Assembly (NCBI GenBank): GCA_020725545.1
Contig: DYEV01000016.1
Span: 1 to 64,000, forward strand
Reading direction: 5' to 3'
DNA: 64,000 bases
Source: Desulfobacca sp.
Lineage (GTDB): Bacteria > Desulfobacterota > Desulfobaccia > Desulfobaccales > Desulfobaccaceae
The first letter of the stretch is position 1. Each line of letters begins with the position of its first letter. Of this stretch, positions 59,770 through 64,000 are shown one piece after another. The position numbers were made by a program, and so were the translations under genes. The notes beneath the pieces are model-generated. The model was not told where the DNA came from. It saw nothing but the letters and a program-made list of their open reading frames with translations, and did no database searches.

Positions 59770-61071
59770 ATGGGAAAATATTGGGATGCTGGTATTGAGA
59801 CCCTGAAGTTTGAGGAGCTGCAAAAAGTACAGTTGGAACGACTGCGGCAGACGGTGGCCCGCGCCGGCAGGAGTCCTTTTTATGGCGAGCGCCTCCGGCA
59901 GGCCGGCATTACTTCGGACTCGTTCCAAAGTCTGGAAGATATCCGCCAGATCCCGCTGACCAGCAAGGATGACCTGCGGGCTCATAGCCGGGACATGCTG
60001 ACCGTGCCGCTCCGCGATATCATCCGGGTGCACGCCTCTTCGGGTACCACGGGCCAGGCGACGGTCGTTTATTATACCCGCACCGATATTGAACTCTGGG
60101 CTGATCTGGTGGCCCGTTCCCTCTACATGACCGGTTTGCGGGCTGATGACGTCTTTCAGAACATGATGGGCTACGGCCTGTTCACCGGCGGCCTGGGCTT
60201 TCATTATGGGGCCGAACGCCTGGGGGCCATGACCATTCCCGCCGGGGCCGGCAACAGCAAACGCCAGGTGCAGCTGATGCAGCAATTTGCTACCACGGCC
60301 ATCCACATCATCCCCAGCTACGCCCTGTTCCTCCTGACTACCTTTGCCGAATTGAACGTCGATCCCCAGGACCTGCCGCTGCGGTTAGCCTACATCGGCG
60401 CCGAACCGTATTCTGCCGAAACCCGGCAGCGGATTGAAGAAGCTTATGGTCTCAAGGCCTATAATTGCTATGGCCTGTCGGAATTGAACGGCCCCGGCGT
60501 GGCCTTTGAATGTCCGGAGCAAAACGGCTCCCATGTCTGGGAAGACAGTTTTCTTCTGGAAGTCTTGGATCCGGAAACATTGGAACCGGTGGGGCCGGGT
60601 GTCGTGGGCGAGCTGGTCTTCACCAACCTGACCAGGCAGGGCATGCCCCTGCTGCGCTACCGCTCCCGAGACCTGGCCTCCTATGACGACCAACCCTGCC
60701 CCTGCGGCCGGCACAGCCGCCGCATCTCCCGGATCCAGGGCCGCACCGACGACATGATCATCATCAAAGGGGTCAATATCTTTCCCATCCAGATTGACCG
60801 GGTGCTTATGGGCCTGCCGGAAGTGGACGCCAATTATCTGGTGGAACTCAAACAGGAAGGCGCCAACGAGACCATGGTCGTCAAGGTGGAGGTGAAACAG
60901 GATTATTTCCGGGAGGACCTGAAATTCCTCAAGGCCTTGCAGAAAAAGATCACCGAGGCTCTGAAAAGCGATTTGTTGGTGACTCCGAGGGTGGAATTGG
61001 TGGAGCATAACTCCCTCCCCCGGGGGGAAGGCAAGGCGGTGCGGGTGGTGGATTACCGGGTCAAAGGCTGA
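59770..61071 (+). CDS. paaK: Phenylacetate-CoA ligase family enzyme
   Basis: This 433-residue adenylate-forming enzyme activates an aryl acid, probably phenylacetate, to its CoA thioester. It has 'RVHASSGTTGQATVVYY' (ATP loop), 'YIGAEPYSAETRQRIEEAYG', 'YGLSELNGPGVAFEC' and the C-terminal 'GRTDDMIIIKGVNIFPIQID', all typical of PaaK. There are no other phenylacetate genes nearby. In anaerobes such ligases often serve in amino-acid or aromatic-acid degradation. Its 3' end overlaps the convergent lipoprotein gene by 19 bases. Confidence 0.93.
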   Translation: MGKYWDAGIETLKFEELQKVQLERLRQTVARAGRSPFYGERLRQAGITSDSFQSLEDIRQIPLTSKDDLRAHSRDMLTVPLRDIIRVHASSGTTGQATVVYYTRTDIELWADLVARSLYMTGLRADDVFQNMMGYGLFTGGLGFHYGAERLGAMTIPAGAGNSKRQVQLMQQFATTAIHIIPSYALFLLTTFAELNVDPQDLPLRLAYIGAEPYSAETRQRIEEAYGLKAYNCYGLSELNGPGVAFECPEQNGSHVWEDSFLLEVLDPETLEPVGPGVVGELVFTNLTRQGMPLLRYRSRDLASYDDQPCPCGRHSRRISRIQGRTDDMIIIKGVNIFPIQIDRVLMGLPEVDANYLVELKQEGANETMVVKVEVKQDYFREDLKFLKALQKKITEALKSDLLVTPRVELVEHNSLPRGEGKAVRVVDYRVKG

Positions 61072-61589
61072 GGTCCCAGGTACTGGCGGAGGTATTCCCA
61101 ACCCTGGGCTTTGGTCAATTTACCCTGAAAACGGAACGGTACCCGCAAGCCGCCTAGGAGCGACGCTAACCGAAGGCCGCCCGAAAATTGATACGACACC
61201 GTATCCTCTTTGAGCAAGGCCGCCAGGGTCGCGGGAATGGCCGGCAAACGCACGAACAGCGGCATTTCCACGAGAGTCTCGCCGCCCGCCGGAATGGTTA
61301 CCGCAGTGTCACTCTGCCCCTGCACCAAGTCCGCACCCTCCACTGCCAGATTGAAATCGTACCCCAGAATTCTCAGGGGGTCCGGATTGGGATTGGTCAC
61401 CCGCAGACGGGCGCTCAAGGGCCAACATTGGCTTTCCGGGGGATACATAACCATTTCCTGCAGGGCAACCTCCGGCGGGGCAATCCGGCCCGAGGCCAAA
61501 TCCCTGACCCCGCAAGCCGTCAGACCGCACAGCAGACATCCTCCCAGGAACCAAAGAAATATCCGATAGTTTTTATTTTTTTTTGACAT
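61053..61589 (-). CDS. LEA14/WHy-domain lipoprotein
   Basis: This 178-residue protein has a lipoprotein signal ('IFLWFLGGCLLCGLTAC', lipobox LTAC with Cys26) and a beta-sandwich region of the LEA type 2/WHy kind: 'LRVTNPNPDPLRILGYDFNL' and 'VTIPAGGETLVEMPLFVRLP'. Such proteins are anchored to envelope membranes and are linked to desiccation or stress tolerance. The +2 residue is Gly, so outer-membrane sorting is likely. It is convergent with paaK and divergent from pagL. Confidence 0.85.
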   Translation of the reverse strand: MSKKNKNYRIFLWFLGGCLLCGLTACGVRDLASGRIAPPEVALQEMVMYPPESQCWPLSARLRVTNPNPDPLRILGYDFNLAVEGADLVQGQSDTAVTIPAGGETLVEMPLFVRLPAIPATLAALLKEDTVSYQFSGGLRLASLLGGLRVPFRFQGKLTKAQGWEYLRQYLGPQPLTR

Positions 61590-61672
61590 CCGCTTGATAT
61601 CCTTTTAGACTATATCTACTCTTTTTTCCAACGTCAGGCCAATATCTTGCAGTAAATCAAGGAGAGGAACAA

Positions 61673-62269
61673 ATGCTGCGTGCTTCTCTTCGGCGGTCCG
61701 GAATGTCTCTACTTGTCACGGGGCTCCTTGTTCTGCTGCTTCTCGGCAGCGGCCAATCCCACCAGGCCCAGGCCTTTACCGAGGCCTCCCGTTATGAACT
61801 GGGGTTGCGCTATGGCTACGGCCAGACCTGTAATGCTCATGAAACGTTGTATTTTAACACCTTTTTCCCGCGTTGGGGGTTCTTTCTCACCGACGCCAAC
61901 AACCCGGTTCTGGGGAAATGGCGCCTGTCCCTAATTTTGGAGGGTGTGCTGGGGAGCATCACCGACCACAACCGGGGCTGGGATATCGGGGTGACGCCGC
62001 TGCTCAAACTCAGCTATCCCTTTGGCCGGGTTCTGGGCTATCTCGAGGGCGGCGCCGGCCTGATTTGGGAGAATATCGATTCACCCACCTATGCCCATAC
62101 CTTTAATTTCAGCCCGCAAGTCGGCGTCGGCTTTGATATCCAGCTGTTTGGCGGCTATGCCCTGTCTCTGGCCTACCGCTTCCGGCATACCTCCAATGCT
62201 GGTTTATATAAGGAAAATCCCGGTGTCAACAGCAATTTTTTCCTGATCGGGGTGATGTATTATTATTAG
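61673..62269 (+). CDS. PagL-like lipid A 3-O-deacylase
   Basis: This 198-residue outer-membrane protein has a signal peptide (hydrophobic stretch about residues 12-26, then 'HQAQA' as the likely cleavage site) and amphipathic strands ending in aromatics. The conserved PagL active-site motif is 'RFRHTSNAGLYKENPGVN', with His172 and Ser174. PagL removes an acyl chain from lipid A. A strong 'GGAGAGG'-like site precedes ATG 61673. It is divergent from the LEA-like lipoprotein gene with 83 bases between them. Confidence 0.88.
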   Translation: MLRASLRRSGMSLLVTGLLVLLLLGSGQSHQAQAFTEASRYELGLRYGYGQTCNAHETLYFNTFFPRWGFFLTDANNPVLGKWRLSLILEGVLGSITDHNRGWDIGVTPLLKLSYPFGRVLGYLEGGAGLIWENIDSPTYAHTFNFSPQVGVGFDIQLFGGYALSLAYRFRHTSNAGLYKENPGVNSNFFLIGVMYYY

Positions 62270-62461
62270 ACGGCGCCTCATTTTTTAATTTTTTGTAAAA
62301 TCAATGGATTGTTGGATGGCACACCGGCAGGCGCCGAGCAGGTCAATTTTTCCGATTGGCACCCCATCCTGGCATGACCGGCAGTTTAAATCCGGTCCCC
62401 CCTGCCAGCCAGGCCGGACGGCCCTTTTGTTCCTTGCCAGCCAACGGCGCAGGATATCTCG

Positions 62462-63580
62462 ATGACTGAGACTGCCTCTTCTTGGACAGCCGCGGATCGC
62501 GGTTTTATGGCTTTGGCCCTCAAGCTGGCCCAAAAAGGCGCAGGGTTCACTTCCCCCAATCCCATGGTGGGGGCGGTGGTGGTCCGGGATGGCCGGATTG
62601 TCGGGCAAGGCTACCATCGGCGCTACGGCGGTCCCCATGCCGAGGTGGAGGCTCTGCAGCGGGCGGGGGCGCAGGCCCAGGGGGCGACCCTCTACGTCAC
62701 CTTGGAGCCCTGCAACCACCACGGCAAAACGCCGCCCTGCACTCAGGCGGTGTTGGCCGCAGGGATCGCCCGGGTGGTCATCGCCAATGCCGACCCCAAT
62801 CCCCGGGTGACGGGGGGTGGGGCCGATTTTTTGCGGCAACAGGGTCTGCAGGTGGAGATGGGGCTGTTAGCCGAGGCCGGCCAGAAGCTCAACGAGGCCT
62901 TTTTCAAGGCCATGACGACCGGCCGCCCCTGGGTCATTGCCAAAGCCGCGGCTTCCCTGGACGGCAAGATTGCCACCCATACCAATGACTCCCACTGGAT
63001 CACCGGTCCTGCGGCCCGGGCCTGGGTGCACCGGCTGCGCCACCGGGTGGATGCCATTTTGGTGGGGGTGGGGACGATCTTGGCTGATGATCCGCAGCTC
63101 ACCACCCGCCTGCCCCGGGGCCAAGGCAAGGACCCCGTCCGCATTGTTTTGGATAGTCGGCTGCGCCTGCCGCTGACCGCGCAGGTCCTCCATCTCCAAT
63201 CAGCGGCGCCCACCTGGATTGCCTGTACCGAGGCGGCCCCGCCGGACATGAGAGCCGCGCTCGAGGCCCTGGGGGCGACCTGCCTGGTCCTGCCCAGCCG
63301 GCAGGGGCGGGTTGATCTGGAGGCGCTGCTTGCCCTTCTGGGACAGCGCCGAGTGCAAAGCCTCCTGGTGGAAGGCGGCGCCGAAGTGCACGGTGCCTTT
63401 TTTGAGGCCGGTCTCATTGATAAATTTCACCTTTTCCTGGCCCCCAAATTGATCGGCGGCCGCCAAGCCCCGGGAGTTTTGGGGGGTCAGGGCATGGCCC
63501 GCCTGGCCAGCGCCCCTCAGGTGCGCGATCTGACCATCCGCCGCTTTGCCCAAGATATTCTTATCAGCGGCTATCTTTAG
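62462..63580 (+). CDS. ribD: Bifunctional riboflavin deaminase-reductase
   Basis: This 372-residue enzyme carries out two steps of riboflavin synthesis. The N-terminal deaminase has the zinc motifs 'HAEVEAL' and 'EPCNHHGKTPPCTQAV'. The C-terminal reductase starts about residue 150 ('WVIAKAAASLDGKIATHT') and has 'GVGTILADDPQLT' and 'LLVEGGAEVHGAFFEAGL'. ATG 62462 is chosen with AGGA upstream. The 192 bases before it show no FMN riboswitch. A 128-bp mobile-like repeat begins at the base after its stop codon. Confidence 0.95.
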   Translation: MTETASSWTAADRGFMALALKLAQKGAGFTSPNPMVGAVVVRDGRIVGQGYHRRYGGPHAEVEALQRAGAQAQGATLYVTLEPCNHHGKTPPCTQAVLAAGIARVVIANADPNPRVTGGGADFLRQQGLQVEMGLLAEAGQKLNEAFFKAMTTGRPWVIAKAAASLDGKIATHTNDSHWITGPAARAWVHRLRHRVDAILVGVGTILADDPQLTTRLPRGQGKDPVRIVLDSRLRLPLTAQVLHLQSAAPTWIACTEAAPPDMRAALEALGATCLVLPSRQGRVDLEALLALLGQRRVQSLLVEGGAEVHGAFFEAGLIDKFHLFLAPKLIGGRQAPGVLGGQGMARLASAPQVRDLTIRRFAQDILISGYL

Positions 63581-63708
63581 AGGCTTTTGCAAAATGGTTA
63601 TTATTGTCTTCCTGAAAGAAGTGAAGGATCTTGATTACCGATAAACATTTGATTCTTCGCTGCGCTCAGAAGGACAAAGAATAGAACAAGCGAATTTTGC
63701 AAAAGCCT
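63581..63708. mobile_element. MITE-like element, copy B
   Basis: This 128-bp element has perfect 15-bp terminal inverted repeats (AGGCTTTTGCAAAAT at 63581-63595 and ATTTTGCAAAAGCCT at 63694-63708). Its interior matches copy A at 22078-22205, including 'AGTGAAGGATCTTGATTACC' and 'GATTCTTCGCTGCGCTCA'. It abuts the ribD stop codon and ends with a stem-friendly repeat followed by TTTT, so it could also act as a ribD terminator. Confidence 0.8.
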
Positions 63709-63751
63709 TTTTAGTCTCCCATGTCAATCCCGTCTGTGCTGGGAATAATGC

Positions 63752-63780
63752 TTGCCCAAAATAAATTTCCATTATAGAAT
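63752..63780 (+). promoter_or_regulatory. Promoter for hisS
   Basis: TTGCCC at 63752-63757 and TAGAAT at 63775-63780 have a 17-base spacer; the -10 matches five of six. The hisS start codon lies 30 bases downstream of the -10. Confidence 0.55.
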
Positions 63781-63810
63781 AGTTTTTTTAGCATAAACTG
63801 GAGAGGACCT

Positions 63811-64000
63811 ATGATCAAGGCGGTGCGGGGCATGAAGGACATTCTGCCCCCGGAGACGAGCCGTTGGCAGCATATTGAGACTGTGGCCCGGCAGGTTTTT
63901 GCCTGTTACGGGTTCCAGGAAATCCGCCTGCCCCTGTTGGAGCGGACGGAACTGTTTAGCCGCTCCATCGGCGCCAGCACCGACATTGTCGAAAAAGAGA
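63811..64000 (+). CDS. hisS: Histidyl-tRNA synthetase, N-terminal part
   Basis: The gene runs off the window after 63 codons. It starts '[19 protein letters not shown]' and continues '[17 protein letters not shown]' and '[12 protein letters not shown]', the highly conserved first part of class II histidyl-tRNA synthetase, which charges tRNA-His. ATG 63811 follows GGAGAGGA. Confidence 0.95.
   Translation, partial: MIKAVRGMKDILPPETSRWQHIETVARQVFACYGFQEIRLPLLERTELFSRSIGASTDIVEKE

Noticed and set aside
62270-62461. FMN riboswitch before ribD
   Set aside because: The conserved FMN aptamer boxes are not visible; only AT-rich and C-rich stretches are present.

Overview
The window reads as a chromosomal segment of a GC-rich, Gram-negative, probably strictly anaerobic bacterium. 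The Ni-Fe-S carbon monoxide dehydrogenase (CooS), formate-tetrahydrofolate ligase, a [4Fe-4S]-type PurF, the hopanoid genes, outer-membrane barrels and lipoproteins, and a sulfide:quinone oxidoreductase paired with DUF1641 together suggest a Desulfobacterota lineage, perhaps Desulfobacca-like. That placement is inference; there is no rRNA here. Most genes are dense housekeeping operons. I saw no tRNA, rRNA or CRISPR.

Layout. 1-1300: IS66 transposase tail, a decayed PEP-CTERM-type gene and a REP-like hairpin. 1.3-4.6 kb: a fused molybdenum hydroxylase and a Phd/RelE toxin-antitoxin pair whose toxin is frameshifted. 4.9-11 kb: carB, purF, holA, rpsT. 11-18.5 kb: C1 and sulfur metabolism (fhs, cooS, sqr, DUF1641). 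18.5-26 kb: nadC, proC, two orphan ParA ATPases each with its own unusual partner, an exported SagB-like nitroreductase, queE and queC. 26-31 kb: a TSUP permease and a nucleotide-sugar cluster holding a normal UDP-glucose dehydrogenase and a paralogue without the catalytic cysteine. 31.6-41 kb: an orphan histidine kinase, then shc-hpnA-hpnH with an Omp85-like lipoprotein, a GT39 glycosyltransferase and a rhomboid protease. 41.5-45 kb: a 1177-residue protein with both a subtilisin domain and a thermolysin-like metallopeptidase domain. 54.9-64 kb: cobalamin genes, DUF4416-yicC-remA-gmk, a phenylacetate-CoA ligase, PagL, ribD and the start of hisS.

The most striking region is 45.8-54.8 kb. Two fluoride riboswitches stand back to back, each with its own promoter and its own intrinsic terminator. 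The rightward one controls crcB (fluoride channel). It is followed by a DUF190-CBS protein, a cation/proton antiporter, a universal stress protein, an MFS transporter and enolase, most of them families linked to fluoride response. The leftward one controls a bacterial dynamin-like GTPase and probably a 94-residue unknown protein. A dynamin-like GTPase under direct fluoride-riboswitch control is not something I recognise from described fluoride regulons, and it is my main candidate for an undescribed system.

Other notable points: a 128-bp MITE-like element is present in two copies 41 kb apart, with matching length and terminal inverted repeats, and three convergent gene pairs overlap at their 3' ends.
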